Positions 16,249-25,061 of a stretch of DNA of 32,844 bases are shown here, in pieces. Origin of the DNA: an uncultured Bacteroidales bacterium (GTDB lineage: Bacteria; Bacteroidota; Bacteroidia; Bacteroidales; Muribaculaceae); NCBI GenBank assembly GCA_902784675.1, contig CACZVR010000068.1:1-32844 (forward strand), written 5' to 3'. The notes beneath the pieces were generated by a model. The model made no database searches, was not told where the DNA came from, and saw nothing but the letters and a program-made list of their open reading frames with translations. Numbering within the stretch: the stretch's first letter is position 1; each line of letters opens with the position of its first letter. The translations under genes were made by a program, and so were the position numbers.

Positions 16249-18008
16249 CCGGTGTGCTGTTCAAGCAGTTGGGTTGGATGGTGACCATCATGATGGTGCT
16301 GTCACTGATCTGCGCATTGATGCTGACCCCCATGCTGTGTAGCCGCCTGCTGCGCCTCAACGTGGGTGACACCAAAATCTTCCAGAAGGTGTATGGCCCC
16401 ATCCTCAAGGTGCTTGACAAGATCGATGACTTCTATGCCAAGGTGCTTGACGTGTGCGTTGCTCACCGCTGGATCACTACTGCAACGGCATTAGGCGTGT
16501 TTGTCGCCTCGATGTTCTTGATGAAGTTTGTCGGCACTGAGTTCTTCCCGACCAACGATAACGGCCGTTTGGGTGTCACGCTTGAGTTGCCCATCGGCTC
16601 ACGCGTTGACTTGGCCAAGGACGTCAGCCAACGCCTCTACAAGGAGTGGACCGAGAAATATCCCGAAATCCAGTCCTTTAACTACACCGTTGGCCAGGCC
16701 AGCAGTGATAACACTTTTGCCTCAATGCAGAGTAACGGTTCGCACATCATCTCGATGAATATCATGCTCAGCAAGGCCAACGAGCGCAAGCGCGGCATCA
16801 CCGAGATTGCCGGCATGATGCGTGAAGACCTCAAGCAATATCCCGAGTTGAAAAAAGCCCTCGTTAACGTGGGTGGTGGCCGTGGCGGCGGCATGAGTGG
16901 TCAGAACACGGTCGACTATGAGATCTATGGCTATGACTTCACCAAGACCGACAGTGTGGCCCAACGATTGAAACGCATTCTTGAGAATGTTCCTGGAGCT
17001 GCCGATATCAATATCAGCCGCAGTGACTACCAGCCCGAGTATCACGTGGACTTTGACCGCGAAAAACTGGCGTTGTATGGTCTGAACCTGAGCACCGCCG
17101 CTACCGCATTGCGTAACCGCATCAATGGTACGACGGCCAGCTACTTCCGCGAGGATGGTATGGAGTATGACATCAAGGTGATGTATGATCCTGAGCATCG
17201 TCGCAGCATTGAGGACATTGAGAACATCATGCTCTACAACACGATGGGAACTGGTGTGCGCCTCAAGGAGGTGGGTACAGTGACCGAGCAGTTCTATCCT
17301 CCCACCATCGAGCGTAAGGACCGTGAACGCATCATTACCGTCTCGACAGTTATCCAAGATCGCCCCATGAGTGAGGTGATTGCCGAGGCCCAACCGCTCA
17401 TCGACAAGATGGACAAGCCCGGCGACGTGATGATTCAGCTGAGTGGTAGCTACGAGGACCAGCAAGACTCGTTCGGCGATTTGGCCGTATTGGGTCTGCT
17501 CATCATCCTGCTTGTTTATATTGTAATGGCAGGTCAGTTCGAGTCGTTCACCTATCCCGCAATCATCATGACTTCGATTATGTTCGCCTTCTCGGGTATT
17601 GTGCTCATCTTGCTGTTGACGCGCACCAACCTGAACGTGATGTCGATGATTGGTGGTATCATGCTGATTGGTATTGTGGTGAAAAACGGTATCGTGCTCA
17701 TCGACTACATCAACCTGAACCGCGAACGCGGCATGAGCATTCGCCGTGCCGTGATCAACGGTGGTCATTCACGTCTGCGCCCTGTGCTCATGACCTCAAT
17801 GACAACCATCCTGGGTATGGTGCCCATGGCTATCGGTACTGGTGTGGGTAGTGAGATGTGGCGTCCGATGGGTATCGCCGTGATTGGCGGTTTGACCATG
17901 TCCACGCTGATGACCCTGCTGTTCGTGCCCACGATGTACACCATCTTTGCACTGACAGGTATTCGTCGTACCCGCAAGAAGATCAAGAAGGAGCATATGA
18001 AAAATTGA
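16245..18008 (+). pseudogene. RND efflux permease, C-terminal part
   Basis: A 587-residue fragment starting at an accidental ATG inside the permease (MTGVLFKQLGWMVTIMMV). It holds helix 6 (LSLICALMLTPMLCSRLL), helix 7, the second porter loop with GTEFFPTNDNGRLGVTLELP, and helices 8-12 (for example IVYIVMAGQFESFTYP and GIVVKNGIVLIDYINL). The end RRTRKKIKKEHMKN is the usual cytoplasmic tail. With the upstream part it would make a permease of about 1,040 residues, the normal size. If the break is real the pump should be inactive unless the two parts assemble; if it is an assembly error the gene is intact. Confidence 0.88.
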
Positions 18009-18049
18009 TTGTGAATAAGTTGGATTAACGCAATAAACTAAAAAACGAT

Positions 18050-18343
18050 ATGAAAGCGATATTCATAGCCTTTGACGAGGCCTACTATGACCGCATTGTA
18101 GAGAAGCTGAATCTGCTCAACTGTCGAGGCTTCACCGGCTGGCGCGAGGTGCAGGGCCGTGGCAGCAAGACAGGCGAACCGCACTATGCGACTCACGCGT
18201 GGCCCTCGATTGCCTCGGCCATTCTCACCGTGGTGGATGACCGCCGCGTGGATGTGGTGCTCGACGAGTTGCATCAGATGGACCTGGCGACGCCCAAACT
18301 GGGTTTGCGCGCTTTTGTCCTCCCAGTGGAACGCACCATCTGA
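18050..18343 (+). CDS. PG0541 family transporter-associated protein
   Basis: The 97-residue cytoplasmic protein matches the small PG0541-type proteins found after RND pump genes in Bacteroidales. It looks PII/ferredoxin-like: MKAIFIAFDEAYYDRIVEKL (strand, helix), GFTGWREVQGRGSKTGEPHYATHAWP (loop like the PII T-loop), SAILTVVDDRRVDVVLDEL and LRAFVLPVERTI. The start of the T-loop-like region and the end strand suggest it may bind a nucleotide or the permease, but no role is established. It follows the permease by 41 nt and ends the operon. Confidence 0.8.
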   Translation: MKAIFIAFDEAYYDRIVEKLNLLNCRGFTGWREVQGRGSKTGEPHYATHAWPSIASAILTVVDDRRVDVVLDELHQMDLATPKLGLRAFVLPVERTI

Positions 18344-18369
18344 TTGTTCTAATCACTCAATGAATCATC

Positions 18370-18399
18370 AAGGCTTGCCTCCCCAGTGGGGCAAGCCTT
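18370..18399 (+). terminator. Hairpin ending the efflux operon
   Basis: AAGGCTTGCC (18370-18379) and GGCAAGCCTT (18390-18399) form a perfect 10-bp stem with a 10-nt loop. No U-run follows on the plus strand, so termination efficiency is uncertain. The next promoter starts inside its last bases. Confidence 0.6.
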
Positions 18400-18428
18400 G
18401 CTTGAATAAAAAAAATGCACTATCTTTG
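18398..18428 (+). promoter_or_regulatory. Promoter of the porin gene
   Basis: CTTG (TTG at 18398-18400), 20 nt, TATCTTTG (18421-18428). It lies only 13 nt before the ATG at 18442, giving a very short leader, and rules out the in-frame ATG at 18415. Confidence 0.65.
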
Positions 18429-18441
18429 CGACTCGATTGTC

Positions 18442-20442
18442 ATGAAAAGATTTCTGATTATACTGGCTCTGGTGGCCGCAGTGACCAATGTCGCTGTGGC
18501 ACAGTTCTCGCAGGAACGCTCTTCCACGGCATCCAAAGCGAAGAAGCAGCGTGTGGAGCCGTCGTATGCCTGGAGCGTGAGTGAACCGTTGGGTCTGCAC
18601 TATCCCTCAACCATTGACACGATTCACCTGGATTATCACCGCACGATGGTGCCGTCGATGGTGAGTGACGCGTGGGCAACGACAGGCAACTACGGAGCAC
18701 CTGGCCAGAATCAGATTTTTTTTGAGCGTCCCTTGACGGGTGAGTTCTTCTTTGAGGATGCTATCGGGGCATGGTTGCACGACACGAGAACGATGCGCTA
18801 TTACAACACCCGCATCCCCATGACCTTGCTCAGTCACTCGACAGGCGGTGACAAATACAGCAATCTGGACCGCACGCAACTGGAGTTCTCGGGCAACGTG
18901 GACCGCAAAACCCAGGTTGGTGGCGCCATCGACTACATCTACAGCAAAGGTTCCTATGACGTGCAGGCCGACAAGGACTTCACTTGGCGCCTGTTCGGGT
19001 CACACATGGGTGACCGCTACGAGATGCAGACGTTTTTCAACCACTATAACTACACCACCAAGGAGAGCGGAGGCATCACCGACGACCGTTATATCACCGA
19101 TCCTGCCGAAGTGCAGGGTGGTGAGACCAAAGTCGATAACAAGAGCATTCCCACATTGTTGAGTGCTGCTCACAGCCATCTGGAGGGCAGCCAACTGTGG
19201 CTGAACCAACGTTACAAGGTGGGCTTCTATCGTTATCGCCGCGACAGTGTGACCGATACCATCATCGACCGCACCTATGTACCCGTGACGAGTTTCATCT
19301 GGACCCTTGACTTCAAGCATGCCCAGCATCAGTTCTTGAACAGCGCGAGTGGGGAAGACAACCAATTTTTTGATCACTCTTATCTGTCGCTGAACGGTAC
19401 CGACGAGACGACGAAGTATTGGCGGTTGCGCAACACTGTGGGCGTGTCAATGTTGGAAGGCTTTAACAAGTATGCCAAATTCGGCTTTGCCGTGTATGGT
19501 ACCCACGAGGTGAGGCGCTACACCCAAGTGACCGACAGCGTAACGGGCACTCCTTTGTCCGATGGCCTTGAGACCATGCCAGTCGCCGTGCCTCATCACA
19601 TGACCCAGAATTTGCTGTGGTTGGGTGGCCAACTCACCAAGCAGCGCGGTTCGCTGCTGCGCTATACTGCTACTGCACAGTTCGGTGTGTTGGGTGATGC
19701 TGCAGGAGAAATTGATGTGACAGGAGATGTGACCACGCGTTTCAAGATGCTGGGTGACTCGGTGAGCATCAAGGGTTATGGCTACTTCAAGAATCTGTCG
19801 GTTCCCTATCTGCTCAAGCAGTTCATTTCCAACCACTTCGCATGGGACAATAGCTTTTCCAAGACCAAGCGGGTGCGTGTGGGCGGAGAACTGGACATTC
19901 CATTCTCGTGGACTAATGTGAACGTGGGCTATGAAACGCTCACCGACTACATTTACTGGGATGCTGAGGGACTACCTGCTCAAAACAGTGGAGCTATCCA
20001 TGTGCTGAACGCTCAGTTCAGGCAGGGTCTTCATTTCAAGGCTTTCAACTGGGACAACACTGTCACGTTGCAGACAAGCAGCAACGAGCAGGTGCTGCCG
20101 CTGCCCAAGTTTGCTGTTTATAGCAACCTGTATGCCCGTTTCGTTATCGCCCGTGTGCTGCATGTGCAGATGGGTGTTGACTGCAACTACTACACCAAGT
20201 ATTACGCGCCGGCCTATAATCCTGCGACCATGACGTTCCACAGCCAACAGGAACAAGAGTGCGGAGATTTCGCCATTATGAACCTGTATGCCAACTTCAA
20301 GATGAAACAGGCTCGTTTCTTCATTGCCTGGACCCACATCAACCAGCGTCTCAAGAGCGGCAGTGCTTACTTTGCCATCCCGCATTATCCGCTCAATCCC
20401 GCCCGCCTGCAAGTGGGCGTGTCGGTCAACTTTGTGAACTAA
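18442..20442 (+). CDS. Porin_10 family outer-membrane beta-barrel protein
   Basis: A 666-residue outer-membrane protein. I choose ATG 18442 rather than the in-frame ATG at 18415 because the promoter -7 element (18421-18428) lies between them and because a clean signal peptide (MKRFLIILALVAAVTNVAVA, then Q) starts there. The region LHYPSTIDTIHLDYHR and the stretch ERPLTGEFFFEDAIGAWL are typical of the Bacteroidetes putative-porin family (PF14121). The rest alternates amphipathic strands with aromatic girdle residues (for example RFFIAWTHINQRL and ARLQVGVSVNFVN), the last ending in an aromatic-containing strand as barrel proteins do. The family's substrate is unknown. Confidence 0.85.
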   Translation: MKRFLIILALVAAVTNVAVAQFSQERSSTASKAKKQRVEPSYAWSVSEPLGLHYPSTIDTIHLDYHRTMVPSMVSDAWATTGNYGAPGQNQIFFERPLTGEFFFEDAIGAWLHDTRTMRYYNTRIPMTLLSHSTGGDKYSNLDRTQLEFSGNVDRKTQVGGAIDYIYSKGSYDVQADKDFTWRLFGSHMGDRYEMQTFFNHYNYTTKESGGITDDRYITDPAEVQGGETKVDNKSIPTLLSAAHSHLEGSQLWLNQRYKVGFYRYRRDSVTDTIIDRTYVPVTSFIWTLDFKHAQHQFLNSASGEDNQFFDHSYLSLNGTDETTKYWRLRNTVGVSMLEGFNKYAKFGFAVYGTHEVRRYTQVTDSVTGTPLSDGLETMPVAVPHHMTQNLLWLGGQLTKQRGSLLRYTATAQFGVLGDAAGEIDVTGDVTTRFKMLGDSVSIKGYGYFKNLSVPYLLKQFISNHFAWDNSFSKTKRVRVGGELDIPFSWTNVNVGYETLTDYIYWDAEGLPAQNSGAIHVLNAQFRQGLHFKAFNWDNTVTLQTSSNEQVLPLPKFAVYSNLYARFVIARVLHVQMGVDCNYYTKYYAPAYNPATMTFHSQQEQECGDFAIMNLYANFKMKQARFFIAWTHINQRLKSGSAYFAIPHYPLNPARLQVGVSVNFVN

Positions 20443-20476
20443 AGGAAAAAATAACACGATAAAAGCACATTAGTTT

Positions 20477-21430
20477 ATGATGAAAAGAGTGTTTCTGATC
20501 GCCGTCCTCGCCTGTATGGCGATGGGTGCGGCATATGCCCAGGTGAATGAGGATGAGCGCACAGCCTATAATCGCGCCATTGAAACGGGCACAGTCGAGG
20601 CATGGCAGTCGTTTCTTGCTGACTACCCCAGTGGACACTATGTCGAGCAGGCGCGCAAGCTGCGTGATGCCGCTATTGTGAATCGGTATTGCAACGAGAA
20701 AGTCACGCTTGAGTCTTTGACAAGCTACATAGACACGGTGCGCGCCTTTGAGCCGCGTGTCAAGCTGTTTTACAGCAATCTGGTGAACAACCCGACCCAC
20801 AGTTACCGCATTGAACACCTTGATGTGGGGTTCAACGGTTGCACAGGCCGCGTGAACGAGACAGTGGTCATGGCCGATGGCAGCAAGCGCAACAATGTGT
20901 TCTATTTCAATAGCCAGGGTCTGCTCACACAATCGGTCATTCAGGGCAGCAAGGGTGTGAAAACCATGGTAGATTACAGTTATTCCTATGACAACCTTCA
21001 TGGCTACAGCCTTAAACAGAGCAAAAGCAAAGCGAAAACGGTCAATTATGCTCCGATGTTTGACGCCAGCGATCGTCGCGTGACCATCAAGGGAGATAAC
21101 GGCTCGCGCCAGGACTACACCTTCAACGAGAACGGGCAACTGACCAAGTTGGTCATCACTCAGGACAAGGGAGATAAGCGCACGCTGCTCTATAAAGACG
21201 GTTACATCATCCGCGAGGAGGTGGGTGGCAGGGCTTTCCGCTACCACTATGACATGGATTCGGCGACAGGCAAAAAGTTTCTCATCGCCATCAAGGAACT
21301 CAATGGCAACGACGTGGTGCATGAGCGCACCTTTGATTACGACATCGACACCCATGGCCGCTACACCCGTGTGGCCGTCGCCCTTGACGGTAAACCGCAG
21401 ATGACCATCACCAGGAGCTATAGTGATTAG
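20477..21430 (+). CDS. Unrecognised exported protein with YD-like beta repeats
   Basis: The 317-residue protein starts with a signal peptide (MMKRVFLIAVLACMAMGAAYA, then QVNED). Residues about 25-65 form a TPR-like helical pair (AYNRAIETGTVEAWQSFLADYPSGHYVEQARKLRD in part), a motif also seen in tol-pal-type YbgF proteins. From about 115 on there is a series of short beta hairpins of the type VFYFNSQGLLTQSV, DYTFNENGQLTKLV and TLLYKDGYIIREEV, like the YD/RHS or toxin-repeat wrapping strands. It has no catalytic motif I can name. It sits 34 nt after the porin and 75 nt before the PorE-like gene, so the three could be one transcript making cell-envelope proteins. Confidence 0.7.
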   Translation: MMKRVFLIAVLACMAMGAAYAQVNEDERTAYNRAIETGTVEAWQSFLADYPSGHYVEQARKLRDAAIVNRYCNEKVTLESLTSYIDTVRAFEPRVKLFYSNLVNNPTHSYRIEHLDVGFNGCTGRVNETVVMADGSKRNNVFYFNSQGLLTQSVIQGSKGVKTMVDYSYSYDNLHGYSLKQSKSKAKTVNYAPMFDASDRRVTIKGDNGSRQDYTFNENGQLTKLVITQDKGDKRTLLYKDGYIIREEVGGRAFRYHYDMDSATGKKFLIAIKELNGNDVVHERTFDYDIDTHGRYTRVAVALDGKPQMTITRSYSD

Positions 21431-21505
21431 GTTTTAGGGGGTTAAAAACAATAAAAGGGCTTGCTTTGACGTTTTTATAGTTAAAGCAATAGTAACGCAT
21501 TTTCA

Positions 21506-23503
21506 ATGAAACGGATACTGTATATCACAGTGGGGTTGCTGATGGCATCGATGGTCATCTCGCTTGCCTCGTGCAAGGGTCCGAAACTCAAGGATGCCGA
21601 TGAGGCCTATGACCGCGGTGAGTACTTCGATGCTGCCACCATTTACCGTAAGCTCTATAACTACTATAACCGCAAGGAGGATGCTTGGCTGCGTGGAGAA
21701 CTGGCTTTCCAGCTGGGCATGTGCCACCTGAAACTCAATCAGGGAAACCGTGCTGTCGCAGCGTTCCAGAACGCCATCCGCTATGAGTATGAAGACTCGA
21801 CAACGCTGTTGCGCTTGGCTCAGTCTCAACAGCGCGAGGGGCAGTATGCTGCCGCTATCAAGACTTACAACGAATATCTGGATATGTTCCCCGACGATTG
21901 GGAGGCTCTAGTGGGCATCCGTGGTTGTGAGCTTGCTCCCCAATGGAAGGAGGAAGGCTCGCGCTATATCGTCAAGCAGGCCAAACTGTTCAACTCACGC
22001 CGTGCCGATTACGCCCCGATGTTTTTGGATAAGAGGATGGAGTACTTTTACTACACCTCGACAAACGAGAAATCAACAGGTGAGTTGCGCAGCGAAATCA
22101 CCGGAACAAAGAAGGGCGACATCTTCTTTTCCAAGAAAGATGAGAAAGGCAACTGGTCGCGCCCCGAGGTGGTGGACGGTGGCCTGAACACCGAGCATGA
22201 TGAGGGCGCCCCAGCATTCTCGCCCGACGGCTCGACCATGTATCTTGCCCGTGCCGTGCGCCAGGACTGGCCCACGACCGTCGAGATTTACACCAGCAGC
22301 CGCAGCGAGGCCAAGTGGGGTGCTCCGCAGAAGTTTGAAATCACTGCCGACACGTTGAGTAACTATACCGACCCCTTTGTCAGTCCTGACGGTCAGTGGC
22401 TTTATTTCGCCAGCGACATGCCAGGAGGGCAGGGCGGCACCGACTTGTGGCGCATTAACCTCAAGGACAAACACGGCACGTTGGAGAATCTGGGACCTCA
22501 AATCAATACTAAAGGTAACGAGCGTTTCCCGAACATGCGCACCGACAGTTTGCTTTACTTTGCCAGTGACGGTCATCCGGGCATGGGAGGACTTGACTTG
22601 TTTGTTGCCAAAATGCAGCCACGTGACAAGGAAGACAAATTTATCATGGACCGCTGGGCTATCGAAAACATGGGTGTTCCCATGAACTCATCGGCCGATG
22701 ACTTCGGCATCACCTTCGGTGAGGGCGAAAGCGGCTATTTCTCGAGCAACCGCGGCGATGCGCGTGGCTATGACCACATCTTCAGCTTCGTCAAACCTGA
22801 TTTGCAGATTTGGATATCGGGTTATGTCGTGGACAAGGATGATGAGCCGGTACCCAATGCCGTCATCCGCATCGTGGGAGACGACGGCAGTAACCAGAAG
22901 ACTGCCGCCAGGCCCGACGGCTATTTCAAGTTTGACCTGCAGCGCGGAGTGAAATATGCCATGCTGGCCAGTGCCGAGGGTTACCTCAATGCCCGCCAGG
23001 AGTTTGAAAGTGACAATGCTGAGGAAGACGCAGAGTATAATGTGGACTTTATCCTTGCTGCGATGTTCAAGGCCCAGATCATTGAGAACATCTTTTACGA
23101 CTTTGACAAGGCCGTCTTGCGCGATGAATCCAAATTGGCGCTTGACAGCATGGTGATGCTGTTGAAGGAACATCCCAACATTGTCATCGAGATGGCATCG
23201 CACACCGACCGCGTGGGTACGGCGAAATATAATCAAGGCTTGTCGCAACGACGTGCCCAGAGTGTGGTGGATTACCTGATTGCTAACGGCATCCCGCGTG
23301 AGCGCCTCAAACCTGCCGGTTATGGTGAATCGCGACCCAAGACGGTCACCAAACGCATCCACAGTCAGTATCCCCAGTTTGAGGAGGGAGTGACGTTAAC
23401 CGAGGAATTTATCAAAGGCCTGAGCAAGGAGGATCAGGAGGCCGCCGACCAGATTAACCGGCGCACCGAGTTCACGGTCATCGACACAGAATTCAAGTAT
23501 TGA
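21506..23503 (+). CDS. PorE-like (PG1058-type) OmpA family lipoprotein
   Basis: The 665-residue lipoprotein has its lipobox at ISLASC (Cys23). It then has TPR repeats (about 28-150, with ADEAYDRGEYFDAATIYRKL), a PD40/WD40-like beta-propeller (about 170-415, with repeats such as APAFSPDGSTMYLAR, DPFVSPDGQWLYFASD and LLYFASDGHPGMGGLDLF), a carboxypeptidase regulatory-like domain (about 432-520, ISGYVVDKDDEPVPNAVI) and an OmpA C-terminal domain (about 525-665) with the peptidoglycan-binding motif SHTDRVGTAKYNQGLSQRRA. This order matches PG1058/PorE, the outer-membrane to peptidoglycan anchor of the type IX secretion system in Porphyromonas gingivalis. Some PG1058 relatives serve other roles, so T9SS function is an inference. 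Confidence 0.88.
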   Translation: MKRILYITVGLLMASMVISLASCKGPKLKDADEAYDRGEYFDAATIYRKLYNYYNRKEDAWLRGELAFQLGMCHLKLNQGNRAVAAFQNAIRYEYEDSTTLLRLAQSQQREGQYAAAIKTYNEYLDMFPDDWEALVGIRGCELAPQWKEEGSRYIVKQAKLFNSRRADYAPMFLDKRMEYFYYTSTNEKSTGELRSEITGTKKGDIFFSKKDEKGNWSRPEVVDGGLNTEHDEGAPAFSPDGSTMYLARAVRQDWPTTVEIYTSSRSEAKWGAPQKFEITADTLSNYTDPFVSPDGQWLYFASDMPGGQGGTDLWRINLKDKHGTLENLGPQINTKGNERFPNMRTDSLLYFASDGHPGMGGLDLFVAKMQPRDKEDKFIMDRWAIENMGVPMNSSADDFGITFGEGESGYFSSNRGDARGYDHIFSFVKPDLQIWISGYVVDKDDEPVPNAVIRIVGDDGSNQKTAARPDGYFKFDLQRGVKYAMLASAEGYLNARQEFESDNAEEDAEYNVDFILAAMFKAQIIENIFYDFDKAVLRDESKLALDSMVMLLKEHPNIVIEMASHTDRVGTAKYNQGLSQRRAQSVVDYLIANGIPRERLKPAGYGESRPKTVTKRIHSQYPQFEEGVTLTEEFIKGLSKEDQEAADQINRRTEFTVIDTEFKY

Positions 23504-23508
23504 CAAAA

Positions 23509-23543
23509 CAACAAAAACCGCCTCGCATGGCGGTTTTTTGTTG
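23509..23543. terminator. Bidirectional terminator between convergent genes
   Basis: CAACAAAAACCGCC (23509-23522) pairs with GGCGGTTTTTTGTTG (23529-23543) with one bulged T and a 6-nt loop. U-runs occur on both strands. It serves the PorE-like gene (plus) and the UDP-glucose dehydrogenase-like gene (minus). Confidence 0.85.
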
Positions 23544-23566
23544 ACTAGATGTCAGGGACATCCAGG

Positions 23567-24883
23567 TTATTTGCCGATGCAATAGTAGGTGAAGCCCAGT
23601 TCTTCTAACTCATCGATGTCATACACGTTGCGACCGTCGATGATGACAGGCGAGCGCATCAGGCTTTTCACCGTCTGCCAGGCTGGGATGCGGAACTGTC
23701 GCCACTCGGTGAGCAGCAACACAGCATCGGCACCCTTGACAGCATCATACATGTCCAGACCACAATATACCGAACTCCAGCGACGCTTGGTGGCATTCAT
23801 GGCCACGGGGTCATAGACGCGGACATGGCAACCGGCTTCCATGAGCAGATTGATGGTGTCGATGGCTGGTGCCGACGACATGTCGTCGGTCTCGGGCTTG
23901 AAACTCAGTCCCCACAGCGCGATGGTTTTTCCCTTCAAGTCTCCCTTGTAGTGGTTGAAGAGCTTTTTGAACAGGATGCGCTTCTGGCGGTTGTTGACGT
24001 TCTCAACGGCCTTGAGGATTTCCATGTCATAGTTGTGCTCGCCGCCAATCTTGATGAGGTCATTGATGTCCTGGGGGAACAGCGTGCCACCGTATCCACA
24101 GCCTGGGAAAATGTATTTGGGGCCGATGCGGCTGTCGGTGCCTACACCATGACGCACCACATTGATGTCGGCGCCCACAATCTCGCACAGGTTGGCAATC
24201 TCGTTCATGAAGCTCACGCGCGTGGCGAGCATCGATGTGGCAGCATACTTGATCATCTCGGCCGTGCGGGTGTCGGTGTAGATGACGTTGCGGTTGTTGT
24301 GCATCAGGATGGTGCGGTAAAGGCGTTCCATTGCCTGGCGTGCGGTCGTCGTCTCGGTGCCGATGACGATGCGGTCGGGCTTCATGAAATCCTTGATGCC
24401 GTTACCCTCGGTCAAGAAGTCGGGGTTGCTCGCCACATCAAATTTCATGTCCTTTGCACCACGGGCATCCAGTGTCTCGCGGATGATTTTCGTGACATGC
24501 TGTGCCGTGCCCACGGGCACGGTTGACTTGATGACAAACACGCTGTAATGATTGATGTTGTTGCCGAAGTCCTTAGCGATGTCCAGGATGGGGTCAAGGT
24601 TGGTCAAGCCGTTCTCGTCGGGGGTCGTGTCCACGGCGCAGAACACGAAGTCCTTGTCGATGAATCCCTGTTTGTAGTCACTCGAGAACGTCAGTCGCTT
24701 GTCGGTGACGTTGCGGGTGATCATGTTGTCCAAGCCCGGTTCATAGATGGGAATCGCGCCATAGACCAGTCGGTTAATTTTTTGGCTGTCACAGTCCACA
24801 CAGGTGACATTGACACCCAAATCGGCGAAGCAAGTGCCGCTCACCAGTCCGACATATCCTGTTCCTACTATCGAAACATTCAT
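23567..24883 (-). CDS. UDP-glucose/GDP-mannose dehydrogenase family protein, catalytic Cys replaced
   Basis: The 438-residue protein has the whole fold of UDP-glucose 6-dehydrogenase, which oxidises UDP-glucose to UDP-glucuronate with two NAD+. The N-terminal Rossmann motif is GTGYVGLVSG (7-16), then IPIYEPGL (44-51), STVPVGT (120-126), NPDFLTEG (153-160), PDRIVIG (169-175), and the catalytic K212 in EMIKYAA. The active-site motif GGSCFPKD reads GGTLFPQD (265-272): the essential Cys is Leu268, and Lys is Gln271. The AVGTP cofactor motif is also changed (CAVDTTP, 82-88). The C-terminal domain (about 310-438) is normal, with GLSFKPETDD and DPVAM. The gene stands alone. It may be a variant enzyme doing only the first oxidation, a binder, or an inactive paralogue. 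Confidence 0.88.
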   Translation of the reverse strand: MNVSIVGTGYVGLVSGTCFADLGVNVTCVDCDSQKINRLVYGAIPIYEPGLDNMITRNVTDKRLTFSSDYKQGFIDKDFVFCAVDTTPDENGLTNLDPILDIAKDFGNNINHYSVFVIKSTVPVGTAQHVTKIIRETLDARGAKDMKFDVASNPDFLTEGNGIKDFMKPDRIVIGTETTTARQAMERLYRTILMHNNRNVIYTDTRTAEMIKYAATSMLATRVSFMNEIANLCEIVGADINVVRHGVGTDSRIGPKYIFPGCGYGGTLFPQDINDLIKIGGEHNYDMEILKAVENVNNRQKRILFKKLFNHYKGDLKGKTIALWGLSFKPETDDMSSAPAIDTINLLMEAGCHVRVYDPVAMNATKRRWSSVYCGLDMYDAVKGADAVLLLTEWRQFRIPAWQTVKSLMRSPVIIDGRNVYDIDELEELGFTYYCIGK

Positions 24884-24929
24884 AGTGTTATTATAAATCT
24901 TTTTTGAGTTTACAGATGTATTTAATTTG

Positions 24930-24937
24930 CAAATATA
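24930..24937 (-). promoter_or_regulatory. Candidate -7 element of the dehydrogenase gene
   Basis: TATATTTG on the minus strand fits TAnnTTTG, 46 nt upstream of the ATG at 24883. No TTTG is seen at the right distance, so support is moderate. Confidence 0.45.
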
Positions 24938-24957
24938 CGAAGATTTATCAGAATTTT

Positions 24958-24989
24958 CTTGTGATTTTCATTAAAAAATTATAAGTTTG
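24958..24989 (+). promoter_or_regulatory. Promoter of the aquaporin gene
   Basis: CTTG (24958-24961), 20 nt, TAAGTTTG (24982-24989). The leader to the ATG at 25062 is about 65 nt. It lies back to back with the dehydrogenase -7 element. Confidence 0.6.
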
Positions 24990-25061
24990 CCAATTCAATT
25001 AAAGAAATGGCAAAAGCGTGAAGAAAATCAACTTGTTTAACCAACATAAAATCATTACACT

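Noticed and set aside
18415..18441. Start of the porin at ATG 18415
   Set aside because: It lies upstream of the promoter -7 element, and would place nine extra residues before a clean signal peptide.
20426..21355. 309-codon minus-strand frame opposite the unrecognised exported protein
   Set aside because: The plus-strand frame has a signal peptide and operon context; the minus frame has neither.
21461..21489. Imperfect inverted repeat TTGCTTTGA / TTAAAGCAA before the PorE-like gene
   Set aside because: Short, AT-rich and with one mismatch; could be chance. No U-run and no matching promoter spacing.
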